Positions 50,990-60,806 are shown, numbered from the stretch's first letter. The stretch is 64,000 nt of DNA from an uncultured Spartobacteria bacterium (GCA_937901895.1 CALGTD010000110.1:13445-77444); one strand, 5' to 3'. Made by a program: numbers and translations. Notes: generated from the sequence alone by a model not told the origin.

Positions 50990-53172
50990 TGCCCGTCGAT
51001 CTCGAGTCCTGCAGCCGGGAGCCGATTCATATCCCGGGATCGATCCAGCCGCATGGTGCGCTGCTGGTTGTGGAACGGGAGGCACTGACGGCTCTTCAGT
51101 CCAGCGCGAATCTGGCCGGGTTTGGCGGGCTCGAGCCGACCGGGTGTCTCGGAAGGTCCCTGGATGTCACCGCGCCATCCCTCGCAAAGACCATTCGTGA
51201 CGCAATCAAGGATCCGGTTTCTCGCAATCCGGTCGCGGTGGAGCTCGGCAACGCGTCCTTCGATGTTTCGTGGACGGATCAGGATGGTGTCCTGCTTTTG
51301 GAGATTGAGCGCTCCGGGGAGCGACGACAGCCCGCGGCGCACTATCGAGCCTTGCAACGGTCGTTCACGCAGATGCGGGAGGCCCGTTCGTTGACCGACC
51401 TGTGCGACACCATTGCCCGGCATGCATCCAGCCTCACGGGATTCGAGCGTGTCATGGTCTATCGTTTCGACGAAGACTGGCACGGGGAGGTGGTCGCGGA
51501 ATGCCTCACCGCGGAGGTGGATTCCTATCTGCATCACCATTTTCCCGCCTCCGACATTCCCGCACAGGCTCGCGAACTCTACCGCCGGAGCTGGCTGCGG
51601 ATCATTCCGGACGCGCGATATGAGCCGGTCCCGGTCCATCCGGTGGAGAATCCGCTGACCGGCCGTCCGCTCGACATGAGCTTCGTCGGGTTGCGCAGCG
51701 TGTCGCCGATTCATCTCGAGTATCTGCAAAACATGGGAGTCGGAGCCTCGATGTCCATTTCCCTCATTGTGCGCGGAAAACTGTGGGGGCTGATCGCATG
51801 TCATCACCGCACGCCGCGCCCGCTTCCGTATTCGACGCGGGCGGCATGCGAGCTTTTCGGGCAGGTCGCCTCCATCGAGATCGATGCCAAACGCGAGACG
51901 GGTGAACTCACCGAGCAGGCGGAAGCCACGCGGATCCAGACCCGTTTTTTCGACATCATCGCACGCGAGAAGAACGTGGTGGACGCGCTCGTGAAATACA
52001 CGCCCGACCTGCTTTCCTTTCTTGGAGCGGGAGGAGCGGCGATTCACATCAACGGGGAGACCACGCTCTCCGGTTCGACGCCGGATGCCGAAGGGGTCGC
52101 TGCGCTGATCGAGTGGCTCGTTTCACAGAAGATGGACCCCGTTTTCGCGACCGATTCCCTTCGCGAAGTGTTTCCGCCGGCGGCGGCATGGACCGCGGTC
52201 GCGAGCGGATTGCTTGCCGTGCGGTTGTCCCGCGTGGAGCCCCACTACGTGCTGTGGTTTCGCCCGGAGGTGGTGACGACGATCACGTGGGCGGGAGATC
52301 CCGACAAGCAGCCGCGCGAAGGGGATCGTTTGCACCCGCGGAAATCCTTCGCCTCGTGGAGGCAGACGGTCACCGGACGCTCGCTGCGATGGACGACGAC
52401 GGAGCGACAGGGCGCACGCGAGCTGGTGCTTGCGATCAACGCCCTCGTGCTGCGTCGCACGGAACGCCTTCTTCGTGCCAACGCGGATCTGGAGCGCCGG
52501 AACACCGACCTCAACTCGTTTGCCTACATTGCATCCCACGACCTGAAAGAGCCGTTGCGAGGCATCGCGAACTACTGCGAGTTCATGCGCGAGGATCACG
52601 GTCACGAGCTGAACGCGGAGGCGCTCCGGAAACTCGATACGATGACCGGACTGGCCGCCTACTGCGAGGACCTGCTGACGGTGCTGAACCACTACTCGCG
52701 CATCGGGCGCATCGAGCTGAAGCGGATGTCGACGAACCTCGATTCGATCCTCGACGAGGTGTTGCGGGCTACGGAGTCGCTACCCGCGAACGAAGGTGTG
52801 GAAATCGTGCGGGCGGATCCGCTGCCGACCGTGAACTGCGATCCCGTGCTTGTGCGGGAGGTTTTTGCGAATCTCGTGGCGAATGCGATCCGCTACAACA
52901 CGAGTCCGAGGAAGCGGGTGACGATCGGGTGCTCGGACCCGGCTCCGGAGGCGGAAATATACGTGCAGGACAACGGGATCGGGATCCCGCAAAAGCACCA
53001 TGACGCGATCTTCACGATGTTCCGTCGATTGCATGGCCGCGATGAGTTTGGCGGAGGAACGGGCGCCGGGCTCGCGATCGTGCGGTCCATCGTGGAAAAA
53101 CATGGCGGCTCCATCCGCGTCGAGTCGGAGCCAGGAAAGGGCTCGACCTTCCGGTTCACCTTTGGGCGATGA
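50986..53172 (+). CDS. bphP: bacteriophytochrome sensor histidine kinase
   Basis: This encodes 728 residues. Domains: PAS2 with the biliverdin-attaching Cys9 (ESCSREPIHIPGSIQPHG); GAF (about 130-300) with PASDIP and CHHRTPRPLPY around the chromophore; PHY (about 320-500) with the tongue motif PRKSFASW; then HisKA with His518 (IASHDLKEPLRG) and HATPase with DNGIGIPQKHHDAIF and GGTGAGLAIVRSI. All conserved chromophore contacts seen are intact, so a red/far-red photocycle is expected. It should autophosphorylate and pass phosphate to a response regulator, most likely the REC-containing protein encoded 239 nt downstream. Confidence 0.95.
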   Translation: MMPVDLESCSREPIHIPGSIQPHGALLVVEREALTALQSSANLAGFGGLEPTGCLGRSLDVTAPSLAKTIRDAIKDPVSRNPVAVELGNASFDVSWTDQDGVLLLEIERSGERRQPAAHYRALQRSFTQMREARSLTDLCDTIARHASSLTGFERVMVYRFDEDWHGEVVAECLTAEVDSYLHHHFPASDIPAQARELYRRSWLRIIPDARYEPVPVHPVENPLTGRPLDMSFVGLRSVSPIHLEYLQNMGVGASMSISLIVRGKLWGLIACHHRTPRPLPYSTRAACELFGQVASIEIDAKRETGELTEQAEATRIQTRFFDIIAREKNVVDALVKYTPDLLSFLGAGGAAIHINGETTLSGSTPDAEGVAALIEWLVSQKMDPVFATDSLREVFPPAAAWTAVASGLLAVRLSRVEPHYVLWFRPEVVTTITWAGDPDKQPREGDRLHPRKSFASWRQTVTGRSLRWTTTERQGARELVLAINALVLRRTERLLRANADLERRNTDLNSFAYIASHDLKEPLRGIANYCEFMREDHGHELNAEALRKLDTMTGLAAYCEDLLTVLNHYSRIGRIELKRMSTNLDSILDEVLRATESLPANEGVEIVRADPLPTVNCDPVLVREVFANLVANAIRYNTSPRKRVTIGCSDPAPEAEIYVQDNGIGIPQKHHDAIFTMFRRLHGRDEFGGGTGAGLAIVRSIVEKHGGSIRVESEPGKGSTFRFTFGR

Positions 53173-53410
53173 TGAGCGGTGTGTCCCAATCGTTGAGAGC
53201 CGGCAATGCAACGGATGGTGTCCGCGCCGGTGGACGACGGCATCCGCTTCCACGATTCCGAAAAATTTGGGCGACCGGATCCCGGACTTCCGACGATCCC
53301 GGGGCTGCGGATTCCGTTCTGCGGACCGGATGCGACAAATCGGACCCATACCCTGCGCCGGCGCGGCGTTGTGCGCATCGGCTTCCGACGTGAATTCCGA
53401 ACACTGAACC

Positions 53411-54991
53411 ATGACATCGAAGAAAGACAGCGATCCGATTCGCATCCTCGTGCTGGACGACAACGCAATCGATCGCGAGCGCTGCCGTCGCATCCTTTCG
53501 CGGGACGAGAGCGCCCGATACGAGGTCATCGAGCACGGTGCCCTGGCCGGAGCGTTGGACCTTGTGCAGCGCGAGGAACCGGATTGCATCGTGCTGGACT
53601 ACCATCTGCACGACGGCAACGGCCTCGAGTTTCTCAAGGAACTCGACGCGATAGGCGGTGCGCGGCGCTATCCCGTGGTGATGCTCACCGGCACGGGCAG
53701 TGAGGCGATCGCGGTCGAGGTGATGAAGGCCGGCGCGCAGGATTACCTCGTGAAGAACCGGTTGAATGCGGAGTTGCTGCAGCGCACGGTTGCTTCGGCC
53801 CTGTTCAAGGCGCGCACGGCGCGACTGTTGCAGGAACAGCGGGAGGAGATGGAACGGTTGTTTCGCGAGGCGCAGGAGGCGAATGCACGCAAGGACCAGT
53901 TTCTGGCGGCTCTTTCCCATGAACTGCGCACCCCCCTGACTCCGGTGCTTGCCGCCGTGAGCGCCCTTGAAATGGGACACACCGATCCCGAGGATCTGCA
54001 CACGTTTGTCGCGATCATCCGTCGCAACGTGGAACTCGAGGCGCGGCTGATCGACGACATGCTCGATTTGACGCGCATCGCGCGTGGCAAGCTCGAGGTC
54101 AATCCCCGGCCTGTCGATCTGCACAGCGCCCTGCATCACGCCGCGCAGGCCTGCGAGGGTGAGCGTGCGGCGAAAGACATCGCGATCGACTGGCGTCTCG
54201 AGGCGCACCGTTTCGTCGCGCAGGCCGATCCCGCGCGCATCCAGCAGGTGTTTTGGAATGTGCTGAAAAACGCGCTGAAGTTCACGCCGGAGCGGGGACG
54301 GGTGTCCGTTCGAACGCGCAACATCGACGGTGTGATTTCCATTGAGATCACGGATACGGGAATCGGGCTCCGGCCGGGCACCGAGGACAAGATTTTCGAC
54401 GCGTTCGAGCAGGGAGGCTCCGAGATCACCCGGCGGTATGGCGGCCTGGGTCTCGGCCTTGCAATTTCGAAGGCGCTCGTCGAGGCGCACGGCGGATCGA
54501 TCCGCGCCAGCGCGAATCCTGATGGTGCCGGAGCGAGGATCACGATAGATCTCGGCGTGGAGGTTGCCGGTTCGAACGATGGAGGCGATGAGACGCGGGA
54601 ACGGTCGAGACCGCCGAAGAAGGCAGGCAGCCGTGGATGCACCGTTCTCCTCGTGGAGGATCACGAGGACAGCGCGTTTTTCATCAAGCGGATTCTCGAC
54701 CGCGATGGTTACCGGACGTTGGTGGCGGGCAACGTTGCCGACGCGCTTGAACTCTTTCAGTCCGAGGCGGTCGATTGTGTTGTGAGTGACCTGGGCCTGC
54801 CCGATGGGCTCGGAACGGACCTGATCCAGCGGATCACGGCGATCCGGCCGGTGCCGGCGGTGGCGCTCAGTGGCTACGGAATGGAGAGTGACGTGCAGCG
54901 TTCACTCGCCGCGGGATTTGCGCGTCATCTGACGAAGCCGGTGGATATCAACCGGCTGGAGGCCACGCTGGCCGAGCTTGTCGGGGAGTAG
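53411..54991 (+). CDS. hybrid histidine kinase, REC-HisKA-HATPase-REC
   Basis: This encodes 526 residues. The N-terminal receiver has Asp63 (CIVLDYHLHDG) and conserved Lys near VKNR. A linker helix leads to HisKA with His170 (AALSHELRTPLTPV), HATPase with DTGIGL and GGLGLGLAIS, and a second receiver with Asp460 (VVSDLGLPDG). It has no membrane segments. Receiver-first kinases commonly accept phosphate from a partner kinase, so the N-terminal REC probably takes it from BphP and the C-terminal REC passes it on. No DNA-binding domain is present; the final output is encoded elsewhere. The 238 nt between 53172 and 53411 holds no convincing gene. Confidence 0.92.
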   Translation: MTSKKDSDPIRILVLDDNAIDRERCRRILSRDESARYEVIEHGALAGALDLVQREEPDCIVLDYHLHDGNGLEFLKELDAIGGARRYPVVMLTGTGSEAIAVEVMKAGAQDYLVKNRLNAELLQRTVASALFKARTARLLQEQREEMERLFREAQEANARKDQFLAALSHELRTPLTPVLAAVSALEMGHTDPEDLHTFVAIIRRNVELEARLIDDMLDLTRIARGKLEVNPRPVDLHSALHHAAQACEGERAAKDIAIDWRLEAHRFVAQADPARIQQVFWNVLKNALKFTPERGRVSVRTRNIDGVISIEITDTGIGLRPGTEDKIFDAFEQGGSEITRRYGGLGLGLAISKALVEAHGGSIRASANPDGAGARITIDLGVEVAGSNDGGDETRERSRPPKKAGSRGCTVLLVEDHEDSAFFIKRILDRDGYRTLVAGNVADALELFQSEAVDCVVSDLGLPDGLGTDLIQRITAIRPVPAVALSGYGMESDVQRSLAAGFARHLTKPVDINRLEATLAELVGE

Positions 54992-55049
54992 CCGCGCAAT
55001 TTCCATCGGCGGACGTGGGAATTCCTGTATCCTGCCGGCCGCAATCTTC

Positions 55050-56183
55050 GTGAAGCGGATTCTCCTCATTCTCGTATTTGTTGCCGTGCTGGGCGGGGGT
55101 GCATGGTTTCTGGCACGCCGCGCCTTCAAGGACCGCGACGAGGCCCCGCATGAACCGAAGACGGTCGTCGTCGCCGCGCGGACGCTCGAGCAATTCGTTT
55201 CCGCCACGGGCACCGTGCAGCCGGCGTCGTCGAGCGAGGTGCGGTCGGAGGTGAGCGGTCGCGTGGTCGCGGTGCACGTAAAGGAGGGGCAAAACGTGGA
55301 GGCCGGCCAGTTGTTGCTGGAGCTCGACCAGGCGCAGTTGCGCAGTGACATCAAGGCAGCCGAGCTCGAAATTCAGTCGGCGGAGCTGCAGGCCGAGAAG
55401 CTCGCCGCCGATCTTCGCCGCGCCACGGAGCTCGCGGCGGAAAAGTTGATTCCGGAAAAGGAGATCACCGATACGAAGGCGGAGGCGGGACGGGCGCGTA
55501 TCCAGTGCGAGATTCTCCAGGCAAAGCTCGACCGTCTGCGCACCGAGCTTGCGAAGACGGCAATCGTCGCGCCCATCGCGGGCACGGTGCTCAATCTCAC
55601 CGCGCGCGAGGGCGGCGTGATCACCGGCGCGAGCAGTGTTTCCGAGGGCACCGTCCTCATGGAGCTCGCCGATCTTCAACGGCTCGAGGTCCAGTCGAGT
55701 GTGAACGAGATCGATGTCGGGTTGTTGAAGCCGGACATGCCGGTCGAGGTGACGTTCGACTCGTCTCCGGGGACAAAAGTCGAAGGCCGGCTCTCCTTCA
55801 TTGCGCCGTCCGCCGGCGAGGCTGGCGACAAGGGGCGCGGGCTGCAACGTGCCGGTGACGATTCAAAGACGCGGACGTTCCGCATGATTGCCTCCCTCGA
55901 CACGATCGATGCAGCCATTCGCCCGGGGATGAGCGCAAATCTCAGGATCCTCGTTGCACGCGCAGAGAATGTGCCATCGGTGGAGATTTCCGCGATCTTC
56001 GTGGATGACGAGGGAAGCAAGGTCTACGTGCGGAAGGGGGATGCTTTCGAACCCCGGGCCGTCGAAACCGGCGTGACCGATCTGAAACACATCGAGTTGA
56101 AGAGCGGCGCGGCGGTGGATGATGAGCTTTCGCTCGAGAGGCCGTCGGGCGGTAAGGCCTCGAAATCGCGAACGGTGGAGTAG
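55050..56183 (+). CDS. HlyD/MacA-type periplasmic adaptor
   Basis: This encodes 377 residues. The start is GTG 55050 (VKRILLILVFVAVLGGGAWF), which gives an N-terminal membrane anchor; a TTG further upstream lacks it. RND/MacA-like adaptor features are VSATGTVQPASSSEVRSEVS (lipoyl part), a coiled-coil hairpin of about 100 residues, the beta-barrel IVAPIAGTVLNLTAREGGVI, and a C-terminal IFVDDEGSKVYVRKG domain. It links the inner-membrane MacB-like exporter to an outer-membrane channel that is not encoded nearby. The next gene starts 6 nt away. Confidence 0.9.
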   Translation: MKRILLILVFVAVLGGGAWFLARRAFKDRDEAPHEPKTVVVAARTLEQFVSATGTVQPASSSEVRSEVSGRVVAVHVKEGQNVEAGQLLLELDQAQLRSDIKAAELEIQSAELQAEKLAADLRRATELAAEKLIPEKEITDTKAEAGRARIQCEILQAKLDRLRTELAKTAIVAPIAGTVLNLTAREGGVITGASSVSEGTVLMELADLQRLEVQSSVNEIDVGLLKPDMPVEVTFDSSPGTKVEGRLSFIAPSAGEAGDKGRGLQRAGDDSKTRTFRMIASLDTIDAAIRPGMSANLRILVARAENVPSVEISAIFVDDEGSKVYVRKGDAFEPRAVETGVTDLKHIELKSGAAVDDELSLERPSGGKASKSRTVE

Positions 56184-56189
56184 GCGATC

Positions 56190-56867
56190 ATGGCGATGCT
56201 GGAGTTTCGCCGCGTTTCCAAGCACTACCGGCTCGGGGGGCACACGGTGCGCGCGCTCGACGAGGTGGACCTCCGCATCGAGGAGGGGGAGTTCGTGGCG
56301 ATCGTCGGTCCGTCCGGGTCCGGCAAGTCCACGTTGATGCACCTGCTCGGTTTTCTGGATTCGCCCACCTCGGGAACCATTCTCTTCGATGGAATGGAGC
56401 TGGCCCGGATCGGTGTGAACCGTCGCGCAACGATTCGTGGCGAGAAGATCGGGTTCATTTTCCAGTCGTTCAATCTCCTGCCGCGCCTCACCGTGCTGCA
56501 GAACACGCTGCTGCCCCTCTCCTACAGCCGCTCTCCGGTTCAGGGGGCCAGCAAGCGGGTGTGGGAGTTGCTCGAGCAGGTGGGAATGCGCGATCGTGCG
56601 CATCACCGTCCGAACGAGCTTTCCGGCGGTCAGCGGCAGCGTGTCGCGATCGCACGTGCATTGATGAACAATCCGCGCATCCTGCTCGCGGACGAGCCGA
56701 CCGGGAATCTCGACAGCCAGACGGCGCGCAGCATCATCGGGTTGTTTTCGGCATTGAATCGCGAGGGGCGGACGGTCGTGCTTGTGACGCACGATCCGGG
56801 GATTGCCGCCTGCTCGCGCAGACAGCTTCACGTGCTGGACGGGCGAATCGTGAAGGAGGTCCGGTGA
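56190..56867 (+). CDS. MacB-type ABC transporter ATP-binding protein
   Basis: This encodes 225 residues. Walker A is GPSGSGKS, the Q-loop is FIFQSFNLLPRLTV, the signature LSGGQRQR, Walker B ILLADEPTGNLD, and the H-loop VTHDPG. It belongs to the LolD/MacB ATPase group that powers mechanotransmission rather than transport through the membrane. Its stop overlaps the next start (GTGA). One ATPase gene serves two permease genes. Confidence 0.94.
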   Translation: MAMLEFRRVSKHYRLGGHTVRALDEVDLRIEEGEFVAIVGPSGSGKSTLMHLLGFLDSPTSGTILFDGMELARIGVNRRATIRGEKIGFIFQSFNLLPRLTVLQNTLLPLSYSRSPVQGASKRVWELLEQVGMRDRAHHRPNELSGGQRQRVAIARALMNNPRILLADEPTGNLDSQTARSIIGLFSALNREGRTVVLVTHDPGIAACSRRQLHVLDGRIVKEVR

Positions 56868-58090
56868 TCTTTCTTCAGGGCCTCGGGGAAGGGATCGCGC
56901 AGCTCTGGACGCACAAGGTCCGGTCGCTGCTGAGCATTTCCTGCGTTGCGCTGGGAGTGATGTCGTTCATCGTCGTGTCGGGATTGGTCGAGGGAATGTT
57001 CTCCGGCTGGCAGATGGCCATCACCCAGATCGGCGGGCTGGAAAAGCTGACCGTGGAAAACCGCCCTCTGCCGGCGAAGCAACGGCATCTTGCGGGCGCG
57101 AGCCGCGGAAGAACGCTGGAGGACGCGGATGCGTTGCGGGAACTGGCATCCTTTTCCGGCCTCGTCTCGCCGGAAGTCGAGATCCGCCAGCCGATTTCCC
57201 GCGGGAAAAAAGTCTACCATGGCGGTGTGCGTGGCGTGCTGCCGGTGGCCCTCGAGGCAAACAACCTCTCGGTGAGCGACGGACGGTTCATCACCGACGT
57301 CGACGAATGGAACAGGCTGCCCGTGATCGTGCTGGGCAGTGAGCCTGCGCGAATCCTGTTCGACAAAAACGAAGATCCGCTTGGGCGGCAGGTCCGGGTT
57401 CAGGGCCAGAATTTCACGGTGGTCGGACTCATCGAGCACTACGAAAAGCTCCAGTTTGGCTACAATGTGCTCGAGCAGAAAAACCGGGTCGCGTTTGTGC
57501 CGCTTTCCACCGCAAGACAGCGGCTCTCCCGTGCGCCGTCGCTTTCGAAGCTTACGCTGTGGGCGAACGAGGCCGGGATGCTGCCGCAGGCGGTGGACGA
57601 GGCGCGAAACATTCTCCGCCAGACACACCGCGGGCTCGCGGACTTCGACGTGGAAACAAACGAGGACCAGTTTGCACAGTTTGAAGCGACGCGACGAAAC
57701 TGGCTTGTCGCGGGTGCGGCGGTTGCCGTGGTCTCGTTGATCGTGGGCGGGATCGGAATCATGAACCTCATGCTGGCTTCGATTCAGGAGCGGATGCGCG
57801 AGATTGGCTTGCGCAAGGCGATCGGCGCGTGGAATCGCGACATTTTCGCGCTCTTTGTTGCGGAGGCGATCTCGCTAACGCTCGTGGGCGGTGCGCTCGG
57901 AATTCTCGCAGGACAGGGTGTCATTACCGTCCTTGGCGTGCTGATGGCGAAACTGTCGCCGCCGGTGTTCTCCTTCACGAGCGCGGTGACCGGATTGATT
58001 TTCAGCGTGGCGACCGGGTTGTTCGCCGGGATCTATCCCGCGCTCGAAGCGGCGCGAATGGATCCCATCGAGGCGTTGCGACAGGAGTGA
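56864..58090 (+). CDS. MacB-type permease, first copy
   Basis: This encodes 408 residues from GTG 56864. It has an N-terminal membrane helix, then a large periplasmic domain (about 45-280), then three C-terminal helices. Core motifs: LLSISCVALGVMSFIVV, VGGIGIMNLMLASIQERMRE and IGLRKAIGA. This is the MacB/FtsX fold. It probably exports a peptide or lipid-like substrate with the adaptor. The next permease is almost the same length and shares these landmarks. Confidence 0.92.
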   Translation: MIFLQGLGEGIAQLWTHKVRSLLSISCVALGVMSFIVVSGLVEGMFSGWQMAITQIGGLEKLTVENRPLPAKQRHLAGASRGRTLEDADALRELASFSGLVSPEVEIRQPISRGKKVYHGGVRGVLPVALEANNLSVSDGRFITDVDEWNRLPVIVLGSEPARILFDKNEDPLGRQVRVQGQNFTVVGLIEHYEKLQFGYNVLEQKNRVAFVPLSTARQRLSRAPSLSKLTLWANEAGMLPQAVDEARNILRQTHRGLADFDVETNEDQFAQFEATRRNWLVAGAAVAVVSLIVGGIGIMNLMLASIQERMREIGLRKAIGAWNRDIFALFVAEAISLTLVGGALGILAGQGVITVLGVLMAKLSPPVFSFTSAVTGLIFSVATGLFAGIYPALEAARMDPIEALRQE

Positions 58091-58094
58091 TCGG

Positions 58095-59321
58095 ATGAAC
58101 TTCCTCGCCGGCATCTTCAATGGCCTCGCGGAGATCCGCGCCCACAAGCTGCGGTCCGCGCTTACGATCCTGAGCGTGATGCTCGGTGTCGTGGCGCTGG
58201 TGGTGGTGATGGGCATGCTCTACGGGATTATCGAGGAGTCGAATGCGAGCATTTCGGATTTTGGAGGCATGACGCGGCTCCGCGTTTTTCCCACGGAGCT
58301 GCCGGAATCGCAGCAGCACTTGCAGTCGCGGCAGCGTCCCATGCTCGCTCTGGATGCGACGGTGATTGCCGATCAAACGGGGGACGATGCGCTGGTCGGC
58401 TTGTGGACCGAGGATCGGTTCGAGGTCAGTCGAGGCAGGGACTCGATCCAGGCGGTGGTGTTCGGAGTGACGCCGGGATTTTTCCAGCAGGAATCCTACG
58501 AGGTCGAAAACGGCAGGGCCATCGGCGACCTCGATGTGAGGGATCGTTTGCGTGTGGCCGTGATTGGCACGGCCGTGGCGGGACGCTGTTTCCCCCGGGG
58601 GCCGGAAGCCATCGGATCGTGGATCCGGATCAAGGAGGAGCCGTTTCGTGTGGTGGGCGTCCTGCGGCACTACGAGCGGATGTATGGCGACACGAATTTT
58701 CTGCAGGAAAAGAATGAGGTCGTGTGCGTTCCCCGCACGACGGCGCAGATGGTTCTTCGAGCCTCGGATGCGGTGGAGTCGATCGTCGTGGACGCTGCCG
58801 ATGTGACGGAGGTTCCGCTTCTGGCCCAGGTGGCGTTGAATGCCGTCGTGCAGGCGCGCGGGGGGTTGAGGGACGTCACGACTCAGTCGAATCTAGAGTT
58901 TTTCGAGCAATGGCAGGGGATTCAGCTCTCGTTCCTTGCGGCGGGGGCGGCGGTCGGCGCGGTGTCGCTGCTCGTGGGAGGAATTGGAATCATGAACCTG
59001 ATGATGGCCGCGGTGAACGAGCGCATCCGGGAGGTGGGATTGCGCAAGGCGATCGGCGCCTGGCCGCGGGATATCTTCACACAGTTCGTGGTCGAGGCGA
59101 TCACGCTAAGCGGCCTTGGAGGCGTGGCGGGGCTTCTGCTCGCATGGGCGGTGATCGACTTTCTCGCGACCCATGTTTCCATGGATGCTCCGCCGCTGTT
59201 CAGCCCCGGTGTCGCAACGATCGGATTCGGATTCAGCGTCTTTATGGGGCTGGTCGCGGGGATGTATCCCGCCATCCGGGCCGCGCGGATGGATCCGGTC
59301 GAAGCCCTGCGCTGCGAGTGA
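58095..59321 (+). CDS. MacB-type permease, second copy
   Basis: This encodes 408 residues, a paralog of the preceding permease with the same layout. Core motifs: LTILSVMLGVVALVVVMG, VGGIGIMNLMMAAVNERIRE and VGLRKAIGAWPRDIF. Its periplasmic domain differs (RLRVFPTELPESQQ, DRFEVSRGRDS). Two distinct permeases beside one ATPase could form a heterodimer, as in LolCE. Confidence 0.92.
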   Translation: MNFLAGIFNGLAEIRAHKLRSALTILSVMLGVVALVVVMGMLYGIIEESNASISDFGGMTRLRVFPTELPESQQHLQSRQRPMLALDATVIADQTGDDALVGLWTEDRFEVSRGRDSIQAVVFGVTPGFFQQESYEVENGRAIGDLDVRDRLRVAVIGTAVAGRCFPRGPEAIGSWIRIKEEPFRVVGVLRHYERMYGDTNFLQEKNEVVCVPRTTAQMVLRASDAVESIVVDAADVTEVPLLAQVALNAVVQARGGLRDVTTQSNLEFFEQWQGIQLSFLAAGAAVGAVSLLVGGIGIMNLMMAAVNERIREVGLRKAIGAWPRDIFTQFVVEAITLSGLGGVAGLLLAWAVIDFLATHVSMDAPPLFSPGVATIGFGFSVFMGLVAGMYPAIRAARMDPVEALRCE

Positions 59322-59413
59322 GAAATTTCCGGGAAACCGGCGCTTGTCCGGAGGGTTGATTGAAGGAACACTCCGCTGCCCGTCCCCCGGCGGATGTGTT
59401 CGCTCCGCGATCC

Positions 59414-60586
59414 ATGGAATTCCCTGATTTTGTCCCCGTCCGCGCCTTTCCCAGGCGCACCCGTTGCTCGCTTCCGTTTGTCACGCTGATGCTGGCCGCC
59501 GCGCTGACCGGTGGAAATCTTCATGCCCAGCTTCCGCCGCCCTGCGCGGAGTGGGGGAGGGAGACGCTGGAGAAGATCGACGAGGCGTTCTGGATCGAGC
59601 GGCGGGGATTGTATTCCGAGGAGAGCCGGCTGGCGGATGGGAATCCCGGGCCGGGCCGGCAGCCGGCGTTCATGTGGGGATGCGGCGTGCAGCTTTCCGC
59701 GCTCGTTGCCGCGGCGAAGATCGACCGGAAGACCTACGAGCCAAAGATGCGCGCATATGCGGACGCGCTCGATGCCTATTGGACGAATCACAAAAGCATC
59801 GGTGGATATGATGTTCTGCCGAATCCGCGCGAAGCCGACCGCTACTACGACGACAACGCGTGGATGGTGCTTGCCTTCGCAGAGGCCTACGAAATTTCGC
59901 GGGAGCAGAAGCAGCTCGACCGTGCGAAGAAGACGATGGAGTTCGTCCTGAGCGGGGAGGACGACAAGCTGGGCGGCGGACTCTACTGGCGGGAGCGGGA
60001 GCTTACGTCGAAGAATACCTGCACCAACGCCCCGACCATCGTGGGCCTTCTCAAGCTCCACCAGCTCACGGGACGGCAGGATTATTTGCGCAAGGCCCAC
60101 CGCATCTACGTCTGGACGAATGAGAATCTCCAGGATCCCGAGGACGGTCTCTACTGGGATCACATCAACATGGATGGGAAAATCGACAGGCGGAAATTCT
60201 CCTACAACTCTGCGCTGATGATTCGCGCGAACTGCCTGATCTACGAGATCACGAAGAATCGCAAATATCTCGACGAGGCGCGCCGAATCGGAGAGTCCGC
60301 ACTGAAAAAATGGATCACGCCCGAGGGAGGTGTGAATGACGGCGGGCGGTTCGCGCACCTGCTGATGGGATCCTTCCTCGCGCTTGCGAAGGTCGACAAG
60401 GACCCGCGCTGGCGACAGACCGTGGAGCGCGTCCTGCGCTACGTGCACGAAAATGTTCGGGACCCGAATGGCCATTACGCGGACCACTGGGGCCGCAAGC
60501 AATCCGGTCCGCTCGAGAAGTCCGCCCTCCTCGACGAGGCCAGCGCGGCGCGGGCTTATTGGGAGGCTGCGCCGATGTTGCGCTGA
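59414..60586 (+). CDS. secreted GH76 family glycosidase (alpha-1,6-mannanase-like)
   Basis: This encodes 390 residues from ATG 59414, though TTG 59360 has a better GGAGG at spacing 5. A signal peptide (LPFVTLMLAAALTGGNLHA) follows. YYDDNAWMVLAFAEAYE holds the catalytic Asp pair Asp146-Asp147 of GH76, with NAPTIVGLLKLHQLTG and DHINMDGKIDRRKFSYNSAL in the alpha/alpha toroid. GH76 enzymes cut alpha-1,6-mannose backbones of fungal or mycobacterial mannans. It is the neighbour of a secreted GH85 enzyme, so the two may act on mannose-rich glycans. Confidence 0.9.
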   Translation: MEFPDFVPVRAFPRRTRCSLPFVTLMLAAALTGGNLHAQLPPPCAEWGRETLEKIDEAFWIERRGLYSEESRLADGNPGPGRQPAFMWGCGVQLSALVAAAKIDRKTYEPKMRAYADALDAYWTNHKSIGGYDVLPNPREADRYYDDNAWMVLAFAEAYEISREQKQLDRAKKTMEFVLSGEDDKLGGGLYWRERELTSKNTCTNAPTIVGLLKLHQLTGRQDYLRKAHRIYVWTNENLQDPEDGLYWDHINMDGKIDRRKFSYNSALMIRANCLIYEITKNRKYLDEARRIGESALKKWITPEGGVNDGGRFAHLLMGSFLALAKVDKDPRWRQTVERVLRYVHENVRDPNGHYADHWGRKQSGPLEKSALLDEASAARAYWEAAPMLR

Positions 60587-60667
60587 GCCATCGGCCGATA
60601 TTTCGATCTGATGTGGCGGCGACTCCTGTGGCGCCTCTGGGTTGGTGTTCGATGGGCCTGCTGGGGA

Positions 60668-60695
60668 AACCTGCGACGTCACGGTGTTGCAGGTT
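60668..60695. repeat. inverted repeat AACCTGC...GCAGGTT
   Basis: Seven-base arms (60668-60674 and 60689-60695) with a 14-nt centre lie in the 220-nt gap between the GH76 and GH85 genes, which holds no other gene. It could be a regulator binding site or a weak hairpin; there is no T-run. Confidence 0.25.
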
Positions 60696-60806
60696 CGGTT
60701 AAGTGGCGGACGGTGTTCGGGTTGCGCGTTGTTTGAGGTGTGATACGATTGGGTTCCGCAGCCACGTAACCCTCCGCTGTCTGCCGCCCTCATCCCCTCG
60801 GTTCCA

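Noticed and set aside
53169..53393. A 74-codon frame overlapping the phytochrome stop by 4 nt
   Set aside because: The spacing is attractive, but the sequence (arginine- and proline-rich, no secondary structure pattern) resembles out-of-frame GC-rich DNA, and no response regulator features are present.
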